A stretch of 33,585 nucleotides of DNA, from assembly GCA_009781525.1 (NCBI GenBank), contig WQXZ01000001.1, positions 1 through 33,585 of the forward strand, written 5' to 3'. A program made the position numbers and the translations under genes. Every line of letters starts with the position of its first letter. The stretch's first letter is position 1. The DNA comes from Coriobacteriia bacterium. GTDB taxonomy: Bacteria > Actinomycetota > Coriobacteriia > Coriobacteriales > UBA8131. Below are positions 24,583 through 33,131 of this stretch, piece by piece. Under the pieces are notes generated by a model, which worked only from the letters and a program-made list of their open reading frames with translations, did not search any database and had not been told where the DNA came from.

Positions 24583-25059
24583 TTACAGGTTGCTCAACAA
24601 CAGCTCCACTGCCTGATGTGGAAAGTCTTCCGAAGCTTCCTGTTGCACTGCTTCTAACAGTTTCCTGGCCTGCTGGCTTTGCGGCAACAGGTATCCTGCT
24701 TCACGAAGAACATCTTCAGCCATTAATCGGCATGACCTGGCGATTGCTTGAGCAAATTGCTTTTCTATGTCGCTTTCTGTTGAATTGGTGACGGCGTCTG
24801 CCAACTGTTGTTGTTTGAGCTTGTTGGATGCAAGCAAGAACTGAGCAGCAACCACATCCTCTGCCTTTGCCTGCTGAGTCGGATACTTATTGGGAATCAT
24901 CGAAATCGCCCCAGAGATGCAGGCTTTTACACAAGCCATGCACTCAATGCACTTATCCACATCAATAATACTATTCTCAGTGTCAGTCGCTCCTGTTGGG
25001 CAGACGTACAGGCAAAGACAATCCTTACCGCATAGGCGGATGTTTCGAAAAGCTGGCAT
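24583..25059 (-). CDS. 2x[4Fe-4S] ferredoxin with C-terminal helical extension
   Basis: A 158-residue cytoplasmic electron carrier. ATG at 25059 follows AGGAG by six bases, and the gene is only two bases from the upstream rubredoxin/rubrerythrin-like gene. Cluster 1 uses Cys10, 14, 16 and 20 in CGKDCLCLYVCPTGA, an atypical C-x3-C-x-C-x3-CP spacing. Cluster 2 uses Cys37, 40, 43 and 47 in CIECMACVKAC, with Ile replacing the usual Pro after the last Cys. Residues about 65-158 are helical and without cysteines. I recall ferredoxins of this type beside rubredoxin-rubrerythrin proteins in anaerobes. Feeding electrons to that protein is the likely role, inferred from position. Confidence 0.85.
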   Translation of the reverse strand: MPAFRNIRLCGKDCLCLYVCPTGATDTENSIIDVDKCIECMACVKACISGAISMIPNKYPTQQAKAEDVVAAQFLLASNKLKQQQLADAVTNSTESDIEKQFAQAIARSCRLMAEDVLREAGYLLPQSQQARKLLEAVQQEASEDFPHQAVELLLSNL

Positions 25060-25061
25060 GC

Positions 25062-25805
25062 TTAGCTCCTTTCTACTTCTGTGATCTTGAAACTCGGCAC
25101 CTTGCATACCGGGCAGAGCTCGGGAGCCGAATTGCCAATGTGAATGTATCCGCAGATCTCGCAGACAAAGACTTTGGTGTCTCGCAGCATCGCTTCACCA
25201 TCGGCTGCATACAAGTCAAGCAGGGACTTCATAACCAGACTGACCTTCTCGCTCCAAACCAGGGAGCGCAGTGCCCCTCTGTCTGCTTCAGCTTCTGCAG
25301 CAGTTCTGGCAGTCGGTAATCCGCTTGAGATGTCTGTGTCTAATAGCGATTGGATGTCACTCAGGTTAGCATCCGATTCATCTTTGGCTTTCTGCCAGAA
25401 ATAGTCTGCCAGTTGATTGAAGGCATCCATCTCTGCCAGCTTGCGTTGCTTCTCACATCCTTTTGCCAGATTGGAGAAAACCGCCGAGATCTCTGCTGCT
25501 GACAGTTCCCTGTGGTTGGGAAGCGTTGTAGACTCTGGTTTTGCAGAAATCGATTCAGCAGGCTGCGCTGGCTGGGTTACTTGCGTCGACTCAGCAGGCT
25601 GCGCTGGCTGGGTTGCTTGCGTCGGCTGCCAAAGAGTCTGGCTGTCTTGAACCGGCTGAAACATTCGCTTGGCTGCTCGACAGATCGGACAGGCAAAGTC
25701 TTCAGCAATGTCTGCCCAGAGCGTTCCTGGAGCAACATCTCTATCAGGAATACCTCGCGCCTCATCATAAACAAAGCCACAAATTGAGCAACGATACTTT
25801 TGCAT
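25062..25805 (-). CDS. Rubredoxin-helical domain-rubredoxin protein (rubrerythrin-like, cytoplasmic)
   Basis: A 247-residue protein; the start is ATG 25805, after GGGGAG by nine bases. The longer frame to 26066 reads through noncoding sequence. Residues 1-50 are a classic rubredoxin (CSIC at 6-9, APGTLWADIAEDFACPIC with Cys39 and 42). Residues 55-95 are a linker with two TQPAQPAES units. Residues about 98-205 are a helical domain (LAKGCEKQRKLAEM, DRGALRSLVWSEKV). Residues 212-240 are a rubredoxin-like ribbon (CEIC, CPVC). There is no signal peptide, unlike the exported rubrerythrins. The ferredoxin follows at two bases. It is probably part of a peroxide/oxygen reduction chain. Whether the helical domain binds a diiron centre is uncertain, as I do not see two full ExxH pairs. 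Confidence 0.85.
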   Translation of the reverse strand: MQKYRCSICGFVYDEARGIPDRDVAPGTLWADIAEDFACPICRAAKRMFQPVQDSQTLWQPTQATQPAQPAESTQVTQPAQPAESISAKPESTTLPNHRELSAAEISAVFSNLAKGCEKQRKLAEMDAFNQLADYFWQKAKDESDANLSDIQSLLDTDISSGLPTARTAAEAEADRGALRSLVWSEKVSLVMKSLLDLYAADGEAMLRDTKVFVCEICGYIHIGNSAPELCPVCKVPSFKITEVERS

Positions 25806-25952
25806 ACTACTCATCTCCCCACTACATCGAAAACCTATCAGGCTCACTGGTGTGAACTGCGCATTAGTATACTCCTCTCCACTCTGCCTGTGACCTATGC
25901 TGGTGTTCCGAGTGTCTGATATATACCCTGTTAACCATATGCTGCATAATCT

Positions 25953-26032
25953 GTGCCAGTAAACGTATAGATTTCTGGCACATGGGTATCGCATATATCG
26001 CGCAGACTTCGCAAACCTGCTCGCAAACCTGC
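25953..26032. promoter_or_regulatory. Palindrome and 12-bp tandem repeat upstream of the rubredoxin/ferredoxin operon
   Basis: GTGCCAG (25953-25959) and CTGGCAC (25975-25981) form an inverted repeat with a 15-base spacer. TCGCAAACCTGC occurs twice in tandem at 26009-26020 and 26021-26032. They lie about 150-230 bp upstream of the start codon in a gene-free stretch (25806-26183). A possible -10 TATACT (minus strand) lies near 25868-25873 without a clear -35. Redox-dependent control is conceivable but not shown. Confidence 0.35.
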
Positions 26033-26138
26033 CTGATTGCATAGCTCCCAAAAAACTAGGTGGCAAGTTCTTAAGACAGGTTTTGGGGCGGCTGCAGACA
26101 TAGCCGGGGTGTTAGCGATTTTCGCCCCAATAATGCAA

Positions 26139-26173
26139 GCAAGTCAGAAAGCGTGACCAGCTCTCTGACTTGC
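26139..26173 (-). terminator. Hairpin downstream of tRNA-Ala
   Basis: GCAAGTCAGA (26139-26148) pairs perfectly with TCTGACTTGC (26164-26173), starting ten bases past the tRNA 3' end. On the minus strand a modest T-containing stretch (TTGCATTATT) follows, so it probably ends the tRNA transcript. A second inverted repeat TTGGGGCG/CGCCCCAA lies at 26083-26130. Confidence 0.45.
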
Positions 26174-26183
26174 GGAAATTTCT

Positions 26184-26259
26184 TGGTGGAGATGAAGGGA
26201 CTCGAACCCTCGACATCCAGCTTGCAAAGCTGGCGCTCTCCCAGCTGAGCTACATCCCC
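26184..26259 (-). tRNA. tRNA-Ala (anticodon UGC)
   Basis: A full 76-base cloverleaf with CCA encoded. The acceptor strand GGGGATG (26259-26253) pairs with CATCTCC, with one G-U pair. The D arm is AGCTCAGCTGGGAGAGC. The anticodon arm CCAGC-TTTGCAA-GCTGG displays UGC, and the T arm carries GGTTCGAGTCC. G-U occurs at 3-70, the alanine identity element. Confidence 0.96.
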
Positions 26260-26375
26260 ACTGAGATTCATGTGCGACTCTGCTGCAGGTCTCAAGCAGA
26301 AAAGGCGCGATGGAATACTACAGCGTAATTCTCAAAACAGGCAAGGTGACAAGGACGAAAAAGGTTTTATCCACA

Positions 26376-29345
26376 TTAACTGTTTTTGATTGTTTCAAGA
26401 ATCAGCTGGCTGGCGGTATTGATTTTGTCCTCACGAATACGGCTTGTGCTGTCATCTTTATTGTGCCAGTACAGTGGGACGCCGTTGCCCATTCCGATCA
26501 GAGAGATGGCTCTGCTTGTTTTACCGAGCACAACCGATCCGTCAGTGTCGAAAGCCGTGAAGGCTATCGGTCCCAGTGGTACGGCTATCTCCTGTGCGGC
26601 TTGAGCGAGGAGGTTTTGCAGGCGTTGGTCGGTTCGGTTGGTCCTGACTGCGCCTTCGAGTATCGTGAAGCAGAGGTCGCCGGCTCCGACTCCCAGAACT
26701 GTGATGAACAGGCTGCCTCTGAGCTGACGATCATGGCGATTCAGGAAGTATTTCACGCCGGTATGGTTGAGCTCGCTTGCACCTGTGGCAACTAACCAAA
26801 CCTCTTTATCGAGCAACTGGGTTGAGAGCGCTTCCAGGCTTTGGGCGTCGTCGTCAAAGTCTGCTCCACCGAAAGCTCCACCGCGCCAGGCGTCGTCGTC
26901 ATCGTCGTTGAAGTTCTCCCAGGAGCCGATCAGTCCGCCTTCTTTTCGAGCTTCGAAGTCGTCATCTACGCCGAGCCAGTTTGAAGGTGAGTCGGTGAGT
27001 TCATCACGCTTGCGATTGCGGCTGAATCGTCCGCCGAGTGATTCGAGGAAAGAACGGTCTTCAGCGCTGGGGCCGGATTCTGATTTCGCAGGCCTTCTTG
27101 AGGCGGGGGGCGTCGGGTCGGGCTCTGCTGCGGATGCCGCGAGCGTCGCGTCAGGCGCCGCGAGCGCAGCCGAACTAGCGCCACCCAACCTGGGAAGCAC
27201 CTCGGGAAGACCTTGCAGGCGAATCAGCGGAGACGCCGGAGAAGACGGCTCCGACGCTGGTGGTCGCAGTAGTGCATCGCTTTCAGCCTGGTCAAGCAGT
27301 GGCAACTGAATCTGTGCAGCCGCAGAGTCGAAAGTCGAATCAAAAGCAGCGTCGAAAGCCGCGTTTGCGGCATCGCGATCCAGGCTTGCGCCCTGGTCGA
27401 AAACACTTATTGCCTCAGATTGCTCGGGAGTGATAAAGCTTGCTGACTGAGTCGGTATAAAGAGAGTCGACTCAGCATTGTCGGACTGAAGAACCGTCGT
27501 AGCCATGCGGTCGATTCCGGACAGGTCAGGTGCTGGTAGTGAACCACGTGAAACGGAAGGCCTTTGCTCCACAGAACTGGATGCAAAGCTGCCGATCAGG
27601 TTGGCAGCTGAGCTGTCGCTTGTGATGTCGCCAGGTTCGCCAAACTGGCTATCCAGAGAACTGCTCCATGATGGTGACGGCAGAATCTCAGAGGTATCAT
27701 CAGCTTCCAGGCTTGCCAGGTTGTTACCTTCCGAGTAACCCTGCAGAGACGGCATAGCCATGGTTTCGAGCGAATCAGCGTCAAATGATTCGCTGATCAA
27801 CCCCTCCACACCTCGGGACGAAGCTGACAGGCTTGAGCCAACCACCTCGCTGCCAAGCGACGCTCCGCCTGGGTTTGCACCGTCGCCAGCCAAATCATCG
27901 CCATCATCAGCAGCGTCACCGCCGGCAGCGCCCCTGCCACCTTGTATCTCTTCAGCCGACATTGGAATGTCAGCGTATCGTGATCGCACAATCTCGCTCT
28001 CTCCCTCACGGCGAGCACGTTGTTCGTTTTTCTTCTCCGCATTCTTACGCGCATTGATAAACCACTCGGGCATGTCCGATTCCGGCTCAGCCTGCGCTTC
28101 CTGTGCAGGCACCTCCTGCAACCAGGCATCCGGCTGCTCCTCGTCTGCACCTTGTGCAAACTCCGCATCAGCTGCCGGTTGTCGGTCAAATACGAATGGA
28201 TTCCTCCGCTCCGTACCCACCTGAACCAGGTTTTCAGCAACCGACTGCGATCCTGCAGCGGAGCTTCCTGGGGATAAAATCCCGCCTCTCTCGGCTGTGA
28301 TCTCGGCCTCACTTGCAGCGCCCTGGCCAGTCCTCGCAGCTCCAGTCACCGCCGCGCTCGCGGCACTCGCAGCACCTGCCGCGCTCGCGCTTGCGATACC
28401 AACCTCTCCAGTCGCGCCAGCGCCCGCGCCAGCGGCGCCCGCAACCGCGGCACCAGCAACGCCCTCGCTGCCCGCAACCGCTACCGCTGCCTCGCCAGCT
28501 TGCTCTTCACGCTGCGCCTCAGGCGATGTCCTCCGGTTCGAAGCCGCTCCCAGGCTGTCGTCACCATTGGTCTGGCGGCGACTACGTCCCCTGTCGCTTG
28601 AAACATCGGCCAACGAACTCATCGCTCCCTGTGAAGAGAGCATCTCAGCCAAACGATATAGTGTTGCCACACCAGAGGCGTTATTATTCGCTCCCTTTTG
28701 CATCGGGCCAAACAAGCCAACCAACAAGCACACCAGAGCAATCGCAACGACAGCTGCAGCTGCCAATAACACATAGCCAGCAACCGTTATAACTATCTCT
28801 GGCAGTATGGTAATCATCAATAAAATCTCAGAAATCAGCACCAGCGCCAGCACCGCCCACAGTATGAAGTGAAATATCTTCTGGCGCTTGGCGATAAAGG
28901 GAAGGGCCTCAACACCACTACGCGCTGTATCGTAGTGCGCCATAACCACTACCTTGCGCGGACGATCAGAACCAATGCTCCCGGTTGGAATATACCGAGC
29001 CACCACATTCTGACTGAGCCTGGTTGGCAGCAGGCGGTGAATCGGATTCAGATTGAATAGCTCAAGCACAACGATAATCAAGCCAAGCAGCACAACTATC
29101 AGCCAGGCTATCTGCAGCTTGGGCACAAAGTGAGTGAGCAATGCTCCGGCAACTATCAGAACATAGCCAACCAAAGAAAACCACTGCGTGAAGGGATAAA
29201 CATCGAACTCCTCTACCTGCACTGGCAACCCAAGCTCCTCAAAACGAGCTGCTATCAGTTCTGATGCCTGGTATTCACCCTCAGAACCAGCTAAACGAGA
29301 GCCAATACCCTCGACCAAATCATCTACATAATCTATAACCGACAC
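26376..29345 (-). CDS. Multi-pass membrane protein with degenerate M28-peptidase domain and long disordered insert
   Basis: I start it at GTG 29345 because AGGAGG lies seven bases upstream; this gives 989 residues. The N-terminus (GSRLAGSEGEYQASELIAARFEELG) and NVVARYIPTG...VVVMAHYDT (His137, Asp139) follow M28 metallopeptidases. Hydrophobic segments lie at about 55-73, 78-97, 156-180 and 185-212. GANNNASGVATLYRLAEML replaces the metal-bridging Asp of the family's GxNDxxSG by Asn. Residues about 245-840 are low complexity, rich in Ala, Ser, Asp and Gly. The C-terminal part resumes the fold: ATGASELNHTG has Ser where the family's catalytic Glu-Glu pair starts, ITVLGVGAG lacks the usual Asp, and YWHNKDDSTS keeps the last His. 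It looks like a pseudopeptidase. It follows the 668-aa gene (214-bp gap) on the same strand. Confidence 0.75.
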   Translation of the reverse strand: MSVIDYVDDLVEGIGSRLAGSEGEYQASELIAARFEELGLPVQVEEFDVYPFTQWFSLVGYVLIVAGALLTHFVPKLQIAWLIVVLLGLIIVVLELFNLNPIHRLLPTRLSQNVVARYIPTGSIGSDRPRKVVVMAHYDTARSGVEALPFIAKRQKIFHFILWAVLALVLISEILLMITILPEIVITVAGYVLLAAAAVVAIALVCLLVGLFGPMQKGANNNASGVATLYRLAEMLSSQGAMSSLADVSSDRGRSRRQTNGDDSLGAASNRRTSPEAQREEQAGEAAVAVAGSEGVAGAAVAGAAGAGAGATGEVGIASASAAGAASAASAAVTGAARTGQGAASEAEITAERGGILSPGSSAAGSQSVAENLVQVGTERRNPFVFDRQPAADAEFAQGADEEQPDAWLQEVPAQEAQAEPESDMPEWFINARKNAEKKNEQRARREGESEIVRSRYADIPMSAEEIQGGRGAAGGDAADDGDDLAGDGANPGGASLGSEVVGSSLSASSRGVEGLISESFDADSLETMAMPSLQGYSEGNNLASLEADDTSEILPSPSWSSSLDSQFGEPGDITSDSSAANLIGSFASSSVEQRPSVSRGSLPAPDLSGIDRMATTVLQSDNAESTLFIPTQSASFITPEQSEAISVFDQGASLDRDAANAAFDAAFDSTFDSAAAQIQLPLLDQAESDALLRPPASEPSSPASPLIRLQGLPEVLPRLGGASSAALAAPDATLAASAAEPDPTPPASRRPAKSESGPSAEDRSFLESLGGRFSRNRKRDELTDSPSNWLGVDDDFEARKEGGLIGSWENFNDDDDDAWRGGAFGGADFDDDAQSLEALSTQLLDKEVWLVATGASELNHTGVKYFLNRHDRQLRGSLFITVLGVGAGDLCFTILEGAVRTNRTDQRLQNLLAQAAQEIAVPLGPIAFTAFDTDGSVVLGKTSRAISLIGMGNGVPLYWHNKDDSTSRIREDKINTASQLILETIKNS

Positions 29346-29477
29346 TATAATCCCTCCTGGTGGGCGCACGGTCTTCTACGACTCAGGCAAGCAATCATCC
29401 GGCTTGCATAGCAACTTTAGCGCTTTGCACCACTGCATCAGCTGATCACAGGCAATTCGTTACTTTCATTGATCTAC

Positions 29478-29483
29478 ATTATA
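29478..29483 (-). promoter_or_regulatory. Possible -10 box ahead of the M28-like gene
   Basis: The minus strand reads TATAAT at 29483-29478 within the 214-bp gap before the M28-like gene. No convincing -35 is present. Direct repeats GCTATGCA at 29516-29523 and 29527-29534 (11-bp period) lie just upstream, and the same octamer recurs near 29405 on the other strand. Confidence 0.3.
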
Positions 29484-29559
29484 AAGCAACAATAAGTTGC
29501 ACTACTGTCACCGTTGCTATGCAGAGGCTATGCAACAACCAACAATCGCACACCGTAAG

Positions 29560-31566
29560 CTACCGATGCCCATTGTTCTCGCGCCATTCACGCAGCATCG
29601 CATCAACGTCGACTACCTTGTCATGCAGCCGACTGTACTCATCAAACGAATCCATGATCCTCTCGTTGTAAGCATCGATAATCAACGACAGCGGATCATC
29701 CGGAATCAACAACGCCAACTCAACAACCTCCGCGTCCTTCGCACGAAACTGATTGTTTAGATCCGTAGCTGTGTTGAAGTCTCTGTCCAATAGCGCATCA
29801 TCAGAAGCAATCGCCAGCTCGCAGGACTCCTTCTTCGCAGCAAGGTAGCTAAATAATGTGGAGAAGTCCACCTCCGGAAATGTGGCACTCGCCCGCACCA
29901 GCGCATCATAGGCTTCATCCAGCTTGACCAGAGCTTCCTGGTTCAAGTCACGCGCTCGGGTGATCTGGGTTGTCCCACCACTCGTGATGGTGCTGACAGC
30001 CTCACGCATCAACGAATCAGCTGCCAGAATAGCCTCCCAAGCTGCATCCAGCTCCAGGGCACAGTTCATCGCGTCGATATCTGCCTGTATCAGCAGTATG
30101 CCGAATGCAAGCATCTGCTTCTTATATATTGCGTCATCGATGGTGTTCTGAGCCGCTTCTTGCCCCTCGATATCATCGAACATCGGCATCGCTTCTTCTG
30201 CTTTTGCTATCGCTGAATCTAAAATAAGAATAGCTCCAGTCGCCTGCACGATCAGGCTCTCCAACTCGGGAACCGAGTCAGCAGTAACCTGGCTATCCAG
30301 TGCCTTGTCCATTACCACTAGAACAGCATCCGCTTCCTGTACAAAAGCCAATGCTTCCATCAAGGTCGAGACTGCATCCTCATATTTTTGTTGAGCAACA
30401 GCTTGCAGCCTTACCTCAGTTGTACGGATATATAACGTCAACACGCCAGTCAGAACAATCAGAATAGCAAAGGCGGTCAATACCAGTGGCCAGATGAGAA
30501 TCGGTCTTTCATCCTCATCGTCATCGAGGTAGTACTCCTCCAGGTCATACCAGTCTTCTTCAATATCATCCAACCACTCGCTGTCAGCATCCTCCAGGTC
30601 GCGTTGCGAATAGTAGTCAGACCAGCCTATACCCAGGCTGCGTCTTGGTCGGGGTTCAACCAGAGCCTCTTCTTGGGCAAGTGCAAACTCTCCCAGCTCT
30701 TCTCCAGGCTCGGTGCCACGCACACTGCGCATATCGCCACCGTGCACCGCTTCGGCATCCTGTACCTCTCCGACAAAGGATGGCCACCCGCTACCTGCTT
30801 CAGTCAGAGGTTCAAAGTCACCGATGTAAGACGTCTCATACTGCAACTCATCGAACAGCAGCTCGCTGCCAAACCCGAGCGGCTCAGCATGTTCATCAGC
30901 ATAGTCATGCTGAGTGCCTGCCCAGAAAGCATCTGTTTCGGCCTCGGACAGCCTCTCTTCTCGCCTGTTCAGGCGCTCTGGCATGTCGATTTTCGACCCG
31001 CTCAACAGGCTGGATAAAATCGATGCTAACTCATCAGAACTATAGCTATCATCAGACTCGGTGCCGACCTCTGCACCTTTATCTATACCGACATCCAGCT
31101 CGACATCTGATGCAATAGCTTCAGCAAAGGCGATGTCTCGCTCGGCTGCCACCTCATCAAATGCATAGCGTCCAATAGGCAGAGCCTGCTCAACATGCTG
31201 TTCAGCACCTACCTCTGGCGACTGAGAATCGGTAACAACTGGACTAAAATCATCTGTCTCAACAAATTCGACGACTGAATAGTTAATCCGATTTGAGCTA
31301 CGTCTACCGGTTCGATTAGTCCGTGAATCCTGCCGGGATCGCGTGGATGAACCCGAACGACGGCTACGGTTCCTAGAAGACTCTTCCGTCTCTGTTCGGC
31401 TAACCCGACCAGCTGTCGAACGCGCAACCCTGCCACTACTTGCACGACGGGATCGACTGCTGCGATCCGAGCTATCAAGCTCCCCGCCAGTATTGGTTGC
31501 CGAGCCCTCATGCTCAGCCGGTTCTGTAGCTCTGCTTAAATCTGTCTTATGCGAGTCATCACTCAT
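29560..31566 (-). CDS. Large single-pass membrane protein, Ser/Arg-rich and acidic N-terminus, unknown function
   Basis: A 668-residue protein from ATG 31566, 13 bp after purA; a TTG at 31575 is an alternative. Residues 1-95 are rich in Ser, Arg and Thr and probably disordered and basic. Residues about 100-350 are acidic and end in a cluster of Asp/Glu/Tyr (EEDWYDLEEYYLDDDEDE). Residues 355-380 are one membrane segment (ILIWPLVLTAFAILIVLTGVLTLYI region). Residues 385-668 are helical, Ala/Leu/Glu/Asp-rich, with coiled-coil character and probably outside the membrane. I recognise no enzyme motif. Coupling to purA and to the M28-like gene suggests one transcript. An envelope or cell-division role would be a guess. 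Confidence 0.7.
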   Translation of the reverse strand: MSDDSHKTDLSRATEPAEHEGSATNTGGELDSSDRSSRSRRASSGRVARSTAGRVSRTETEESSRNRSRRSGSSTRSRQDSRTNRTGRRSSNRINYSVVEFVETDDFSPVVTDSQSPEVGAEQHVEQALPIGRYAFDEVAAERDIAFAEAIASDVELDVGIDKGAEVGTESDDSYSSDELASILSSLLSGSKIDMPERLNRREERLSEAETDAFWAGTQHDYADEHAEPLGFGSELLFDELQYETSYIGDFEPLTEAGSGWPSFVGEVQDAEAVHGGDMRSVRGTEPGEELGEFALAQEEALVEPRPRRSLGIGWSDYYSQRDLEDADSEWLDDIEEDWYDLEEYYLDDDEDERPILIWPLVLTAFAILIVLTGVLTLYIRTTEVRLQAVAQQKYEDAVSTLMEALAFVQEADAVLVVMDKALDSQVTADSVPELESLIVQATGAILILDSAIAKAEEAMPMFDDIEGQEAAQNTIDDAIYKKQMLAFGILLIQADIDAMNCALELDAAWEAILAADSLMREAVSTITSGGTTQITRARDLNQEALVKLDEAYDALVRASATFPEVDFSTLFSYLAAKKESCELAIASDDALLDRDFNTATDLNNQFRAKDAEVVELALLIPDDPLSLIIDAYNERIMDSFDEYSRLHDKVVDVDAMLREWRENNGHR

Positions 31567-31579
31567 AAGGCTCAATCGG

Positions 31580-32866
31580 TCAGAGCGACTGCCATCCTCG
31601 CATTATCGTTTGCCCCCGCTCCGGACCAACCGAGACAATGGTCACCGGTACGCCAGCCAGCTCTTCCAGGCGCTCCAGATAGTTGCGTGCTTCGATAGGC
31701 AGATCCTCATAACGCTTAACTGCTGAGATATCCGTTTCCCAACCTGGCATCTCCTCATAAACCGGAACCGCTCTCTCCAACAGAGACTGCGAGCCAGGCA
31801 AAGTAGTATACGATTGGCCATCTATTTCATAGGCAACACAGATCTTGATCTTATCCAGAAATCCTAAAACATCTAACTTGGTAATGCACAGATCGGTAAG
31901 GCCGTTGACCATTGCGGCGTAGCGGGTGATCACCGAATCGTGCCATCCGCAGCGGCGCATACGTCCGGTCGTGGTGCCGAACTCACCGCCGATCTCAACC
32001 ATTTTCGCACCGATGTCGTCGTCGAGCTCGGTTGGAAACGGCCCCGAGCCAACCCTGGTGATGTAGGCTTTTGCCACACCGAGGATCTTCTTGACCGCCA
32101 TCGGTCCGACTCCGGTGCCTGTGATGGCTCCGCCTGCCGTGCAGTTCGATGAGGTCACATAGGGATAGGTGCCGTGGTCGATGTCAAGCAGCGTACCCTG
32201 CGCGCCTTCGAACAGTACCTTGCGACCGGCAGCCAGCTCGCTATTCAACAGCAAAGCCGTATCAGTAATATATGGAGTAACTCTCGTTGCCATTTCCAGG
32301 TACTCTGCGCAAACCATGTCGGCATCGATGGGTTCTTCTTCATATAAGTTAGTCAAAATGGCATTGGCAGTCTCAAGTGAGGCGGCTACCTTTGCGCGGA
32401 AGAGGTTGGGATCAAGCAGGTCTTGCATGCGGATACCGTTGCGCGCTGCCTTGTGCTCATAGGTCGGGCCGATTCCGCGGCGGGTGGTTCCTATCTCGCT
32501 CGCGCCACGCTGGATCTCGCTGGCACCGTCGAGTGCTATATGCCACGGCATGATGATGTGTGCGTTGCCGCTGATCTGCAGGCGATCGGTCGAGAAGCCA
32601 GCGGCGGCGAGAGTGTCGATTTCTTTTAGCAGAACCTTGAGGTCAAGGACGCATCCATTGGCGATGACCGGAATCACCTGGGGATACATGATGCCAGAAG
32701 GTACCAGATGTAGTGCCAAGGTGATGTCACCATGCACCACTGTGTGTCCGGCGTTGTTTCCTCCCTGATAGCGAACTACGTAGTCGAAGTCCGGTGCAAT
32801 CAGGTCGGTTATCTTGCCTTTGCCCTCGTCGCCCCATTGGGCGCCAACCAAAACGGTTCCTGCCAT
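31580..32866 (-). CDS. purA: Adenylosuccinate synthetase
   Basis: It converts IMP plus aspartate and GTP to adenylosuccinate, the first committed step to AMP. ATG at 32866 follows AAGG by seven bases; 428 residues is the family's usual length. Motifs are VLVGAQWGDEGKGKITD (phosphate loop), RYQGGNNAGHTVV, GTTRRGIGPTYEHKAARNGIR, FEGAQGTLLDIDHGTYPYVTSSN and TTTGRMRRCGW. The C-terminus carries TKLDVL and SVGPERGQTI. The frame extends upstream to 32923, but the family start is at MAGTVLVG. A good promoter lies about 100 bp upstream. Confidence 0.98.
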   Translation of the reverse strand: MAGTVLVGAQWGDEGKGKITDLIAPDFDYVVRYQGGNNAGHTVVHGDITLALHLVPSGIMYPQVIPVIANGCVLDLKVLLKEIDTLAAAGFSTDRLQISGNAHIIMPWHIALDGASEIQRGASEIGTTRRGIGPTYEHKAARNGIRMQDLLDPNLFRAKVAASLETANAILTNLYEEEPIDADMVCAEYLEMATRVTPYITDTALLLNSELAAGRKVLFEGAQGTLLDIDHGTYPYVTSSNCTAGGAITGTGVGPMAVKKILGVAKAYITRVGSGPFPTELDDDIGAKMVEIGGEFGTTTGRMRRCGWHDSVITRYAAMVNGLTDLCITKLDVLGFLDKIKICVAYEIDGQSYTTLPGSQSLLERAVPVYEEMPGWETDISAVKRYEDLPIEARNYLERLEELAGVPVTIVSVGPERGQTIMRGWQSL

Positions 32867-32959
32867 CTTAAAACCTTCTCTCGTAAAGCCATTCGCTATT
32901 TGCCTGGTGCTGCCGAAATGCAAAAGCCTGGCTTAGTTCCATTGCTCAAGACATAAATC

Positions 32960-32988
32960 ATTATGAAAAACACCCGATAAGTATACAA
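32960..32988 (-). promoter_or_regulatory. purA promoter
   Basis: On the minus strand TTGTAT (32983-32988), 17 bp, then CATAAT (32960-32965). Transcription would begin near 32953 with a leader of about 87 bases. Confidence 0.5.
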
Positions 32989-33031
32989 GGTGTCAGCTGA
33001 TTCTAGTAGGTTGATTGCCATTTCGATTGCT

Positions 33032-33131
33032 GCGTGGGCGGAGGCGGGTGGGTAATTGGGGGCGCGAGACGTGGCGCGTGGGTGGAGGCGGGTGGGTGAT
33101 TGGGGGCGCGAGACGTGGCGCGTGGGCGGTG
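33032..33131. repeat. 44-bp tandem repeat, about 2.3 copies
   Basis: A G-rich unit beginning GCGTGGGYGGAGGCGGGTGG and ending GGGGGCGCGAGACGTGGC starts at 33032, 33076 and (partial) 33120. The first two copies differ at two positions. 44 is not a multiple of three, so this is not a protein repeat. The stretch 33132-33420 after it is C-rich on the plus strand, and I see no supported gene in it. Confidence 0.85.

Noticed and set aside
26071..26295. A 74-aa frame containing GDVAQLGERQL
   Set aside because: It is the translation of the tRNA-Ala and its flanks, a well-known false ORF.
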